NCBI GenBank assembly: GCA_964402955.1
Contig: CAYOEZ010000076.1
Location: 1 to 18,555, forward strand
DNA: 18,555 bases
Origin: CAYOEZ01 sp964402955
GTDB lineage: Bacteria; Chloroflexota; DTOL01; DAOUCN01
Direction: 5' to 3'
The translations under genes and the position numbers were made by a program. Each line of letters begins with the position of its first letter. Within the stretch, counting starts at the first letter, position 1. Below are positions 7,043 through 14,410 of the stretch, one piece after another. The notes below the pieces were generated by a model, which did not search any database, had not been told where the DNA came from, and was given only the letters and a program-made list of their open reading frames with translations.

Positions 7043-8251
7043 ATGTGCCTGTCTTTCCTCCTGACCAGCGGATGCAGCCTGGCGGGCCAGCCCACTGTGA
7101 CGCCAACTAACACGCGGCCCCCATACCAGAGCACACAGAGCACACCGACGCCCCTGCCCTCCACGCCGACCATGACCGCAACCGCTGCCATTGCCAGTGC
7201 GACCCCAACCACACCGTCGCCGTCACCCACGCGCACGGCGACAGCAGTTGTTACGCCCACAGCCCAACCCACCGCGACGCCCACAGCGCAGGGCGCGCCG
7301 CCGCTTGTCTTGCGCCAGTTCCCGGCGCTGGCGCTCAAGGATTGGCCACGCCCGGAACGCGACAATGGTCTGGGCATTCATTTCCTGCCCAACCAGTACT
7401 ACTCGGACAAGGAGCTGGACTACGGCATATCGCGCATCAACGAGATGGGACTGCGCTGGGCGCTGGTGATCTATGCCGATGAGACACAATTGGAGAAGGC
7501 GGCGCGCAAGTTCAAGGATGCCGGTATCATGGTGGTCTGGCGCAAGATGTTGCGCGCCTATGAGCCGTACTACAACTGGGAACGGGACATCAACATTCTA
7601 CGCAGTCTGGGCATGCCACCCTACATGCAGGTGTACAACGAGCCGGAGCTAGCGGAGGAGTGGGATGGCAAGCCGATCAACCGCGGCCTGGCCCTGGACA
7701 ACGTGGTTCAGGCCAGCCGCGATATCTACAACGCCGGCGGCTACGTTGGGCTGCAATTCATTCGCCTCGACTGGCTGACCGATACGCTCAAGCTGATCAA
7801 GGAGCGCAAAGGCGACGCTATCTTCGGTCGCATGTTCTTCATCCCACATCCCTACGGGCTGAACCATCCGCCGGATTATGTTCAGGACCTGGACGGCGTC
7901 TTGAGTTTCTTGCACTTTGCCGATGTTTTCCGCCAGCAGATCGGCTTTGTGCCGCCGATGATTGCAGGCGAGGGCGGTTGGAAGTATAATGCAGATGACG
8001 ACAGGCGTTTCCCGGCGATAGACAACGTACGCCACCGTGACTACCACCTAGCGGTGTTCAACTGGTTCAAGACAGGCAAGCTGTCCAACGGCCAGGATCT
8101 ACCCGACTATCTCTTGTCCTTCTGTCCCTGGCTGCTTTTCGGCGGCGACGCTGCAGCCTGGGTCGATAGCTTCAATGGCAATAGAACGCTGACGATCGAC
8201 GCGGTCAAGGCGATGTCAGCCTACACACGCCGTTTCAGTTGGGAGCGATGA
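7043..8251 (+). CDS. Lipoprotein with clan-A glycoside-hydrolase-like domain
   Basis: 402 residues from the ATG at 7043. A short hydrophobic stretch ends in the lipobox-like LTSGC (Cys11), followed by a Thr/Pro/Ser-rich linker to about residue 85 and then a globular domain. The domain resembles a (beta/alpha)8 glycosidase. YMQVYNEPE carries an Asn-Glu pair (N199-E200), the usual acid/base of clan GH-A, and IAGEGGW (E310) lies 110 residues on, where the nucleophile is expected. The protein would be anchored at the cell surface and act on a polysaccharide; the substrate and GH family are unknown. No ribosome site fits the 7043 ATG well. An AGGGAG site instead points to an ATT at 7016, which would add ILRRLVTSI and complete a normal signal peptide. 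The stop overlaps the cdd start. Confidence 0.75.
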   Translation: MCLSFLLTSGCSLAGQPTVTPTNTRPPYQSTQSTPTPLPSTPTMTATAAIASATPTTPSPSPTRTATAVVTPTAQPTATPTAQGAPPLVLRQFPALALKDWPRPERDNGLGIHFLPNQYYSDKELDYGISRINEMGLRWALVIYADETQLEKAARKFKDAGIMVVWRKMLRAYEPYYNWERDINILRSLGMPPYMQVYNEPELAEEWDGKPINRGLALDNVVQASRDIYNAGGYVGLQFIRLDWLTDTLKLIKERKGDAIFGRMFFIPHPYGLNHPPDYVQDLDGVLSFLHFADVFRQQIGFVPPMIAGEGGWKYNADDDRRFPAIDNVRHRDYHLAVFNWFKTGKLSNGQDLPDYLLSFCPWLLFGGDAAAWVDSFNGNRTLTIDAVKAMSAYTRRFSWER

Positions 8252-8670
8252 TGATCCCGCAAGAAATGATTGATGAGCTTGCCCGGCGTGCGCGCGCAGC
8301 CAGCAAGCAGGCCTATGCCCCGTATTCGCACTATGCGGTGGGCGCTGCTGCACTGAGCGCCTCGGGCAAGATATACACGGGCTGTAATATCGAGAATGCG
8401 TCCTATGGCCTGACTGTGTGCGCCGAGCGTACCGCTGTCTGGTCGGCGGTGGCGGCTGGAGAGCGTGAGATCGTGGCCGTCGCTGTGGCGACGCCGAACG
8501 GAGCGACGCCCTGCGGCGCGTGCCGTCAGGTGCTGGTCGAGTTCATGCCGTCCGGCGACGCCGCGGGACGGGACACACTGGTGATCCTGGCGACTCGCCA
8601 GGGCAACCAGGTCATGCGTCTCAGTGAACTCCTGCCGCATGCTTTTTTGCCGGAACACCTGAAGGAGTAG
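8251..8670 (+). CDS. cdd: Cytidine deaminase
   Basis: Zinc hydrolase that deaminates cytidine and deoxycytidine to uridine and deoxyuridine in pyrimidine salvage. At 139 residues it has the length of the homotetrameric type. The three zinc cysteines and the catalytic Glu are visible: C57-A-E59 (TVCAERTA) and C88GAC91 (PCGACRQVL). The N-terminal YAPYSHYAVGAA is characteristic. The ATG at 8251 overlaps the lipoprotein stop (TGATG) and has GGGAG at a 5-base gap; an ATG at 8248 is too close to that site. Coupled translation with the upstream gene is likely, and pcp and deoC follow at short spacing. Confidence 0.96.
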   Translation: MIPQEMIDELARRARAASKQAYAPYSHYAVGAAALSASGKIYTGCNIENASYGLTVCAERTAVWSAVAAGEREIVAVAVATPNGATPCGACRQVLVEFMPSGDAAGRDTLVILATRQGNQVMRLSELLPHAFLPEHLKE

Positions 8671-8682
8671 GGTGAACGATTG

Positions 8683-9303
8683 ATGAAGTTGTTGCTAGCC
8701 GGTTTTGAGCCATTTAGTGGGAGCGGCGTCAATCCGTCGCAACAAATCGTGCAGGCGTTGGTGCAGAAGGGCGTGGCCGGCGTTGAGCTGTGCACAGCCA
8801 TTCTGCCCGTCGACCGTGTGGGCGGCCCCGCGGCAGCCCTTGCCGCCGTCCAGTCGCACCAGCCCGACGCTGTGCTGTGCCTGGGACAGGCAGCCCGTCG
8901 ACCGGCGTTGTCTATCGAGCGCGTCGCGGTCAACCTGCTCGACTATGCCATTCCGGACAACGCAGGCAACCGCGTCGTGGACGAGCCTGTCGTCGCGAAC
9001 GGTCCGGCGGCGTATTTCGCCACGTTGCCTGTGCGGCGCATGCTGGCGGCAATCCAGGCGGCGCACGTACCGTGCGAGCTATCACTGAGCGCGGGCGCTT
9101 TCCTCTGCAATCAGGTCTTCTACGCAGTGCTGCACTATCTGGCACTGAACAGGCCCACCGTACGCGCTGGTTTCATCCATGTTCCAACCCTGCCTGAGCA
9201 AGTTGTCAGCAAGCCGGCGCCGTCCATGAGCCTGGAGACGATGGTTATGGGCGTGCAGGCAGCGCTAACCGCCATTGGCGCGCCAACAACGAGACAACAA
9301 TAG
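8683..9303 (+). CDS. pcp: Pyroglutamyl-peptidase I (family C15)
   Basis: Cysteine peptidase that removes N-terminal pyroglutamate from peptides in the cytoplasm; 206 residues, normal length. The N-terminal LLLAGFEPFSG is the family signature. The catalytic triad is in place: E79 (SIERVAVN), C142 (SAGAFLCNQVFY) and H166 (FIHVPTLP), close to the family numbering E81/C144/H168. The ATG at 8683 follows cdd by 12 bases with GGTGA upstream; a TTG three bases earlier is less likely. Its place in a cluster with cdd and deoC suggests a peptide and nucleoside salvage operon. Confidence 0.95.
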   Translation: MKLLLAGFEPFSGSGVNPSQQIVQALVQKGVAGVELCTAILPVDRVGGPAAALAAVQSHQPDAVLCLGQAARRPALSIERVAVNLLDYAIPDNAGNRVVDEPVVANGPAAYFATLPVRRMLAAIQAAHVPCELSLSAGAFLCNQVFYAVLHYLALNRPTVRAGFIHVPTLPEQVVSKPAPSMSLETMVMGVQAALTAIGAPTTRQQ

Positions 9304-9313
9304 GGGGGACAGA

Positions 9314-10078
9314 ATGACGGAGACGGAGATCACGACGCTGATTCAGGCCGTGCGCAGCAAATTGGGAATGGGCGCGGCGGCGCCGGCAGCCGCCTACGAG
9401 CCAGTCGACAGCAGCGCGGCCAATCTGGCGCGCCTGATTGACCACACGATCCTCAAGCCGGAAGCCACAGCCGACCAGGTCCGCAAGCTGTGCGACGAAG
9501 CCCGCCACTTCGATTTCGCGTCGGTGTGTATTAATCCCACGCATGTGCGGATGGCTGCCGATCTGTTGTGCGGGTCGCGCGTCGCTGTGTGTACGGTAGC
9601 GGGCTTTCCCCTGGGTGCGACGTTGCCTGAGGTAAAGGCTTTTGAGGCGCAACGGGTGATCGCCGAAGGAGCGTGCGAAGTGGACATGGTGATCAACGTC
9701 GGCGCGCTCAAGGCCGGCGACTATGCGCTGGTCAAACAGGACATTGTCGGCGTCGTGCAGGCCTGCCGCGCGGGCAAGGCTATCAGCAAGGTCATTATCG
9801 AGACGTGCTATCTGACGGCGGAGGAGAAGGTTGCGGCGTGCTTGCTGGCGCAAGCGGCCGGCATCGACTTCGTCAAGACCTCCACTGGCTTCGGCCCGGC
9901 TGGGGCGACGGTTGACGACGTTGCTTTGATGCGCCGTGTCATCGGGCCGGCGCTGGGCCTTAAGGCTGCCGGAGGAATACGCGATCTGGCGACGATGCAG
10001 GCGATGGTGCTGGCGGGGGCGACGCGTGTGGGCGCCAGCGCTAGTGTCAAGATCATGCAGGAGGCTGGGATCGTCTAG
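9314..10078 (+). CDS. deoC: Deoxyribose-phosphate aldolase
   Basis: Class I aldolase that splits 2-deoxyribose-5-phosphate into glyceraldehyde-3-phosphate and acetaldehyde in deoxynucleoside breakdown. At 254 residues it is slightly longer than the short (about 220) bacterial form because of an N-terminal extension of some 35 residues with an Ala/Pro stretch. The Schiff-base lysine is K188 (VKTSTGF), with D124 (DMVINVGAL) and K217 (KAAGGIRD) as the proton-relay residues. The start at 9314 has GGGGGG seven bases upstream; a longer frame from 9275 would run into pcp. It is the last gene of the lipoprotein-cdd-pcp-deoC run. Confidence 0.97.
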   Translation: MTETEITTLIQAVRSKLGMGAAAPAAAYEPVDSSAANLARLIDHTILKPEATADQVRKLCDEARHFDFASVCINPTHVRMAADLLCGSRVAVCTVAGFPLGATLPEVKAFEAQRVIAEGACEVDMVINVGALKAGDYALVKQDIVGVVQACRAGKAISKVIIETCYLTAEEKVAACLLAQAAGIDFVKTSTGFGPAGATVDDVALMRRVIGPALGLKAAGGIRDLATMQAMVLAGATRVGASASVKIMQEAGIV

Positions 10079-10085
10079 GATTCTG

Positions 10086-10114
10086 TTGACGTGTCTGGAC
10101 ACGGGTAGTATAAT
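10086..10114 (+). promoter_or_regulatory. Strong sigma70-type promoter with palindrome in the spacer
   Basis: TTGACG (10086-10091), a 17-bp spacer and a perfect TATAAT (10109-10114) lie 8 bp after deoC and give the downstream transketolase-like gene a leader of about 110 nt. The spacer holds the palindrome GTGTC-TG-GACAC (10091-10102), a possible operator. A weak hairpin (10171-10177 with 10186-10192) lies in the leader. Confidence 0.8.
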
Positions 10115-10231
10115 GCTGGCAGGCGCTGCGCTAGCCACCGGCGCCCCTCTACCAACCAATCTGCTGCCTCGTCCATGGTTCACATCGTGGACTGACAGCG
10201 ATTACCCTATCCCATCGAGTAGGTAAGGAAC

Positions 10232-12571
10232 GTGCAGAATGCTGAGACAATGTACGAACGCGTATCCCCGTATTTCGGCCATTGGGACAAGACAAAGGAC
10301 CTGATCGACCAGTTCATCGACCTTGAGCTGAATCTGCGGCAGAGTGGTCATCCCGGTGGGTCCCGTTCCAAGGTCCACATGCTGGTGACGACACTGCTGA
10401 GCGGCGCGATGCGATGGGACATTCGCCACCCCGAAAAGCGCTTTGGTGACCGCTTCGTTCTGGGAGCCGGCCACACCAATCCCCTCGTCTATGCCACCCT
10501 GGCAGTCCTCAATGAAGCGCTGCGCACCAAATACCTGCAAACGGGCGACAAGAAGTATCTTGTGGCGCAAGACTACGGCGTGTTCCCTGAGGACCTGGTG
10601 ACGTTGCGCCGCCACAAGGGACTGCCGGGGCACGCGGAGATGGCCGGCAAGACTCTCTTCTTCAAGTTCAACACCGGACCGTCTGGCCACGGCATGCCTG
10701 CTGCTGCGGGTGAGGCGTTGGCGCTCAAGATGGCCGGTTGCGAGCAGGTGAAGGTGTTCGCTGTGGAGGGTGAGGGCGGGCTGACCCCCGGCGGCGCTCA
10801 CGAGACCAAGAACTCAGCCTGGGGCATGGGGCTGAACAACCTCTATTTCTTGATTGACTGGAATAACTTTGGCATCGACGACCAGCAGATCTCGAGCGTT
10901 GTCTATGGCACGCCCCAGATCTGGTTTGAGTCCTACGGCTGGCGCACGCTCGGCACCGAGCAGGGTATGGAATGGGAGTCTGTCGCCAAGACTATCTGCG
11001 AAATGACGAGCGGTGGCAATGAGAAGAAGCTGCCAACCTGCGCCTGGTTCAAGACGCGCAAGGGCCGCGACTATGGCGTCTATGACAACAAGTCGCATGG
11101 CGCGCCACATAGCCCGATGAATGCCCCTGCCTTCTGGGAGACGAAAAAGCCCTTCGCGGAGAAGTATGGTGTGACCTTCGATGATTTTGGTCAGCCTGCC
11201 CCTGCCACCGAGGCGGAGCAGCGCACACAGACGCTTGCCAATATCCAGCACGTCGTGGACGTCTTGCACCGTGATCAGGCGCTGGTTGACTACCTGGCTG
11301 ATACGCTAGTGGCGCTGGGCGACTCGGTGCCAGAAACAATTCCTGGCTGCAAGGTCTGCGGTCCCGATCCGTTCAAGGACAAGCGTGTCTTCGACTACAA
11401 GAACTACCCGGCTGATCTCTATGTCGCCCCGGGCGCCAAGGTTGCCAACCGCGCTGCCCTGGCCAAATGGGGCGCCTGGGTCAATGCTTTCGGCAAGAAG
11501 AACTACGACCGGCCACTGTTTGTCGTTTCCTCTGCCGACCTAGCCGCGTCGACCAACGTCTCCGGCTTCGCCGCCAGCTATGGCGACTTTGCCGGCTTTG
11601 GCCGCTATAATCGTGATACGAATACCCTCGGCGCGTTGCTGCCCCAGGAGATCACTGAGTTTGCCAACGCTGGCATCGCGGCCGGCATGGCGACCGTGAA
11701 CTTCGCCGACGATCCCTTCAAGGAGTTCAACGGCTTCTACACGGGCTGCTCAACCTATGGCTCTTTCATCTATCTCAAGTATGGTCTCTTCCGCCTGTTC
11801 AGCCAACTGGCGCAGGACTGCGACCTCAAGGTGGGTAAGATCCTGTGGGTGGCCGGCCATTCTGGCCCGGAGACGGCCGACGACTCACGCACGCACTTTG
11901 GCGTCTTCTCTCCCGGTGTGGCTCAGTTGTTCCCTTCCGGCGCGATCATTAATCTGCATCCGTGGGAGTATAACGAGGTGCCGGTGCTGCTCGCTGCCGC
12001 CTTCCAACAGCCGGCGCACATTGTCTGCATACATCTGACGCGCCCGCCCATCCCTATCCCTGATCGCCAGGCCCTGGGCATGCCGTCGCACTTCGAGGCA
12101 GCCCGTGGCGCCTATGTGTTGCGATCATACAAGCCCGGCCAGAAGAAGATGGGCACAGTGATCGTGCAGGGCACGAGCACAACGGCCGGGATTGTTGAGC
12201 TGCTGCCCAGGCTCGACGAGGCCGGGCTTAATGTCAAGATCGTGGCGGCTGTCAGCCATGAGTTGTTTGCTGTCCAGCCTGCGCCCTATCGAGATGAGGT
12301 GTTGTCTGCCGTCGACCGGCTGGATTCAATGGTTGTCACCAGTGAAGCATTGCGCATGATGAACGAGTGGATCGACAACTCTGGCGTGCGTGAATACTCC
12401 ATGTCAGCCGACTGGGACAATCGCTGGCGCACCGGCGGCACCATTCCAGAGGTCCTGGACGAGGCGCACCTCTCGACGGCCTGGATACTCAAGGGCATCG
12501 AGCGCTTTGCGCACGAGCGCGCTCAACGATTGGCCCGCATCAAGGCATCTCTGGACGCAGCGCTTAAGTAG
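10232..12571 (+). CDS. Large transketolase-like thiamine-diphosphate enzyme
   Basis: 779 residues, about 110 longer than standard transketolase (about 660). The N-terminal third matches the transketolase pyrophosphate domain: SGHPGG (H40), RFVLGAGHTNPLVY (H81), NTGPSGHG (H153 where TKT usually has GPLGQG), the ThDP/metal motif GEGGLTPGGAHETKNSAWG to WNN (180-212), and SHGAPHSP (H289). The pyrimidine domain has SADLAAS, the catalytic glutamate E476 in EITEFANAGIAAGM and AGHSGPETADDS. The extra length lies mainly between about 320 and 430. By family it should move two-carbon ketol units between sugar phosphates in the pentose-phosphate network; the exact substrates are uncertain. The GTG at 10232 follows TAAGGAAC; the next ATG (10250) lacks a ribosome site. 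Motifs exclude phosphoketolase. Confidence 0.8.
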   Translation: MQNAETMYERVSPYFGHWDKTKDLIDQFIDLELNLRQSGHPGGSRSKVHMLVTTLLSGAMRWDIRHPEKRFGDRFVLGAGHTNPLVYATLAVLNEALRTKYLQTGDKKYLVAQDYGVFPEDLVTLRRHKGLPGHAEMAGKTLFFKFNTGPSGHGMPAAAGEALALKMAGCEQVKVFAVEGEGGLTPGGAHETKNSAWGMGLNNLYFLIDWNNFGIDDQQISSVVYGTPQIWFESYGWRTLGTEQGMEWESVAKTICEMTSGGNEKKLPTCAWFKTRKGRDYGVYDNKSHGAPHSPMNAPAFWETKKPFAEKYGVTFDDFGQPAPATEAEQRTQTLANIQHVVDVLHRDQALVDYLADTLVALGDSVPETIPGCKVCGPDPFKDKRVFDYKNYPADLYVAPGAKVANRAALAKWGAWVNAFGKKNYDRPLFVVSSADLAASTNVSGFAASYGDFAGFGRYNRDTNTLGALLPQEITEFANAGIAAGMATVNFADDPFKEFNGFYTGCSTYGSFIYLKYGLFRLFSQLAQDCDLKVGKILWVAGHSGPETADDSRTHFGVFSPGVAQLFPSGAIINLHPWEYNEVPVLLAAAFQQPAHIVCIHLTRPPIPIPDRQALGMPSHFEAARGAYVLRSYKPGQKKMGTVIVQGTSTTAGIVELLPRLDEAGLNVKIVAAVSHELFAVQPAPYRDEVLSAVDRLDSMVVTSEALRMMNEWIDNSGVREYSMSADWDNRWRTGGTIPEVLDEAHLSTAWILKGIERFAHERAQRLARIKASLDAALK

Positions 12572-12616
12572 CTTGTGCGTGACCGGCGACGTCTCCGTGC
12601 TGTATTACTGACAAGG

Positions 12617-12650
12617 CCCCTCTCGCGGGTTGCGACACCCGCGGGAGGGG
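12617..12650 (+). terminator. Terminator hairpin after the transketolase-like gene
   Basis: A 14-bp GC-rich stem (12617-12630 with 12637-12650, one G-U pair) and 6-nt loop start 45 bp after the stop. The sequence after it is only modestly T-rich (TCAAGCGTATTGTCTTGT). Confidence 0.7.
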
Positions 12651-12664
12651 TCAAGCGTATTGTC

Positions 12665-12712
12665 TTGTGATGATATTGTGTCACAACGATGGTGTATCAC
12701 AGTATTGCTGTG
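12665..12712 (+). promoter_or_regulatory. Clustered CAC/GTG inverted repeats upstream of the WD40 gene
   Basis: Three nested inverted repeats occur: TTGTGA...TCACAA (12665-12670 with 12681-12686), TTGTG-T-CACAA (12676-12686) and CACAG-TATTG-CTGTG (12698-12712). The last abuts the GGGAGGGGA ribosome site. They could be regulator sites or a leader hairpin. I found no convincing -35/-10 pair here. Confidence 0.35.
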
Positions 12713-12723
12713 GGAGGGGATGT

Positions 12724-13953
12724 ATGCGCATATTCTCATCGCTTTCGCGTCGTCTGCTTGCGGAGATTGTGTTCCTTCTTGTCGTCATCTTGCTGGTCAT
12801 TGTCTTGGGCGCAGGTGGCTGCCGGGCGCCCTGGTCTTCAGCCAAGCCCACGGCAACGCGAGCCGGCGCCACCCCCGCCAGCGTGAAGAGCACAGCGACC
12901 AGCGCCCTTGTCTCGCGCACACCGCTGGCGACCAACACGGCGGCGCCTTCGCTCACGCCCAGCCCGACGCCAACATACACGCTAACGCCCACCGCGACGG
13001 CGACGCGTGTGCCTGTGCCTATCACGGCTGCCAATGCTGATGGGCTGCAAGCCGTGAGCCAGATTTCGACCGGCAGCCAACCCGTGCAAAGCGTCGGCTT
13101 TAGCCCTGATACGACGCGCCTTGCCTATGGCTTTGCCGACGGCACAGTGCAGCTCTGGCAGGTGGGAATGCAGGCGCCCATTCTCTCCCTGAAGTATCCG
13201 GATAAGGTTGACCCGAAGAAGAACATGGCGGCCGTGAGCATTGCTTTGTCGCCCGATGGCAAGAGCATGGCTGCCGGCTATGGCGACAACAAGATGCGCC
13301 TGTGGCGCTTTTCCGAGCTCGACAAGATTGTCGAAGCCGGCCACGGCGGGCCGGTGTGGGCCGTTGCCTTCGCGCGCGATGGCAAGCTGGTCGCATCTGG
13401 CGCCGAGGATAAGAATGTGCAGTTGCGGCGCGTCGCCGATGGCCAGCAACAGGGCACGCTGGGCGGCCACACGGCGGCAGTGCGCAGCCTTGCCTTCTCG
13501 CCCGATGGCACGATGGTTGCGTCTGGTTCCGACGACCGCTCGGCCATCATCTGGCGCTCCGCCGACCGCAAGCAGGTTCGCCGCTTGCCCGGACATCCCG
13601 AATCGGTCTCTGCCGTTGCCTTTACCCCCAACGGGCAGACGCTGGCGACGGCCTCCGATACCGTGCGCCTGTGGCAGGTCAGCGATCCCGGCCTGCCGCG
13701 CGTGCTGGATCGCCCGCAGAATCTGAAAGGCCCGATCAAGGGATTGGTATACAGTGTCGATGGCCAGGTGCTGGCGGCTATCGGTATGAACAACTACATT
13801 GCCCTGTGGGATATGAGCGATGGACATTTGCTCACTGGCATTTCCTGCCAGGCCTGCGGCAACCTGCCCATCTTGACGATTGCGTTCTCGGATGACGGTT
13901 TCACGCTCGTGGCGGCGTCGCCGACCCAGATTGTGTGGTACAAGACGCAGTAG
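12724..13953 (+). CDS. WD40-repeat lipoprotein, seven-bladed propeller
   Basis: 409 residues. A basic n-region (MRIFSSLSRR), a long hydrophobic segment (about 13-30) and the lipobox GAGGC (Cys33) mark a surface lipoprotein. A Thr/Ser/Pro-rich linker runs to about residue 100. Seven WD40-type repeats follow, each with the SPDG-like turn and an ending such as VQLWQV, MRLWRF, VQLRRV, AIIWRS, VRLWQV, IALWDM or IVWYK, which is enough for one closed seven-bladed propeller. Such domains are protein-interaction scaffolds; the partner is unknown. The ATG at 12724 has GAGGGG just upstream. An ORF extension to 12667 would add an unlikely Cys/Met-rich leader. It ends 1 bp before the GACGCG repeat array. 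Confidence 0.9.
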   Translation: MRIFSSLSRRLLAEIVFLLVVILLVIVLGAGGCRAPWSSAKPTATRAGATPASVKSTATSALVSRTPLATNTAAPSLTPSPTPTYTLTPTATATRVPVPITAANADGLQAVSQISTGSQPVQSVGFSPDTTRLAYGFADGTVQLWQVGMQAPILSLKYPDKVDPKKNMAAVSIALSPDGKSMAAGYGDNKMRLWRFSELDKIVEAGHGGPVWAVAFARDGKLVASGAEDKNVQLRRVADGQQQGTLGGHTAAVRSLAFSPDGTMVASGSDDRSAIIWRSADRKQVRRLPGHPESVSAVAFTPNGQTLATASDTVRLWQVSDPGLPRVLDRPQNLKGPIKGLVYSVDGQVLAAIGMNNYIALWDMSDGHLLTGISCQACGNLPILTIAFSDDGFTLVAASPTQIVWYKTQ

Positions 13954-13954
13954 G

Positions 13955-14010
13955 AAGACGCGGGGACGCGAAGACGCGAGGACGCGGGGACGCGGAGACG
14001 CGGGGACGCA
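13955..14010. repeat. Left tandem array, seven copies of RRGACGCG
   Basis: Seven contiguous 8-bp units (AAGACGCG, GGGACGCG, AAGACGCG, AGGACGCG, GGGACGCG, GAGACGCG, GGGACGCA) fill the gap between the WD40 stop and the four-helix-bundle gene. Bases 13964-13986 are a perfect 23-bp reverse complement of 14575-14597 in the right array. Confidence 0.95.
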
Positions 14011-14031
14011 ACGTAGGTAGGGAGGTTTGCC

Positions 14032-14409
14032 ATGACGAACATCCGGCAATTCAGTGAGTTGGATGCTTATCAAATGGCAATGGATGCCGCCATGCGCATC
14101 TATGAGTCGTCCAAGCACTTTCCGGCTGAGGAACGGTACTCGCTGACAGATCAAATACGACGTTCTTCGCGTTCTGTTTGTGCAAACATCGCTGAAGCAT
14201 GGCGCAAGCGGCGCTATCCCAATCACTTTGTGAGCAAATTGAGCGATGCCGACGCTGAGGCCGCGGAGACGCAAGTCTGGCTCGAATTCGCCTCCAAATG
14301 TGGCTATTTGGATCACGCCCTCGCGCTTGAGCTACACGCGACGTACGGCAATATCCAGGGCAAGCTGATCAACATGCTGACGCGACCAGAGCAATGGACG
14401 GTGAAGTAG
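14032..14409 (+). CDS. Four-helix-bundle protein, S23 / 23S rRNA intervening-sequence family
   Basis: 125 residues, the usual length of this family. Hallmarks are FSELDAYQMAM near the N-terminus, YSLTDQIRRSSRSVCANIAEAW (about 41-62), the FVSKLSDADAEAAETQVWLEFA segment and a C-terminal helix ending INML. The family was first found as ORFs inside intervening sequences of 23S rRNA genes (Leptospira, Coxiella). It also includes the Avd accessory proteins of diversity-generating retroelements; the free-standing versions have no settled function. A strong GGGAGG ribosome site lies six bases before the ATG. The gene is bracketed by inverted GACGCG arrays, and comF starts one base after its stop. No rRNA gene or reverse transcriptase is nearby. 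Confidence 0.9.
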   Translation: MTNIRQFSELDAYQMAMDAAMRIYESSKHFPAEERYSLTDQIRRSSRSVCANIAEAWRKRRYPNHFVSKLSDADAEAAETQVWLEFASKCGYLDHALALELHATYGNIQGKLINMLTRPEQWTVK

Positions 14410-14410
14410 C

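Noticed and set aside
9245..10183. 312-codon minus-strand frame opposite deoC
   Set aside because: Antisense to deoC and across its downstream promoter; composition is not protein-like.
10113..10226. Small leader ORF of 37 codons upstream of the transketolase-like gene
   Set aside because: Its ATG overlaps the -10 box of the promoter, so it could not be in that transcript, and it has no ribosome site.
10232..12571. Phosphoketolase (Xfp) annotation, suggested by the 779-residue length
   Set aside because: Motifs SGHPGG, RFVLGAGH, SHGAP and ITEFANAGIA follow transketolase, not phosphoketolase, signatures.
12982..14316. 444-codon open frame on the minus strand opposite the WD40 and S23-family genes
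   Set aside because: It is antisense to two well-supported genes, crosses the GACGCG array, has no ribosome site and no recognisable domain. Long antisense frames are expected from strong GC bias at third positions.
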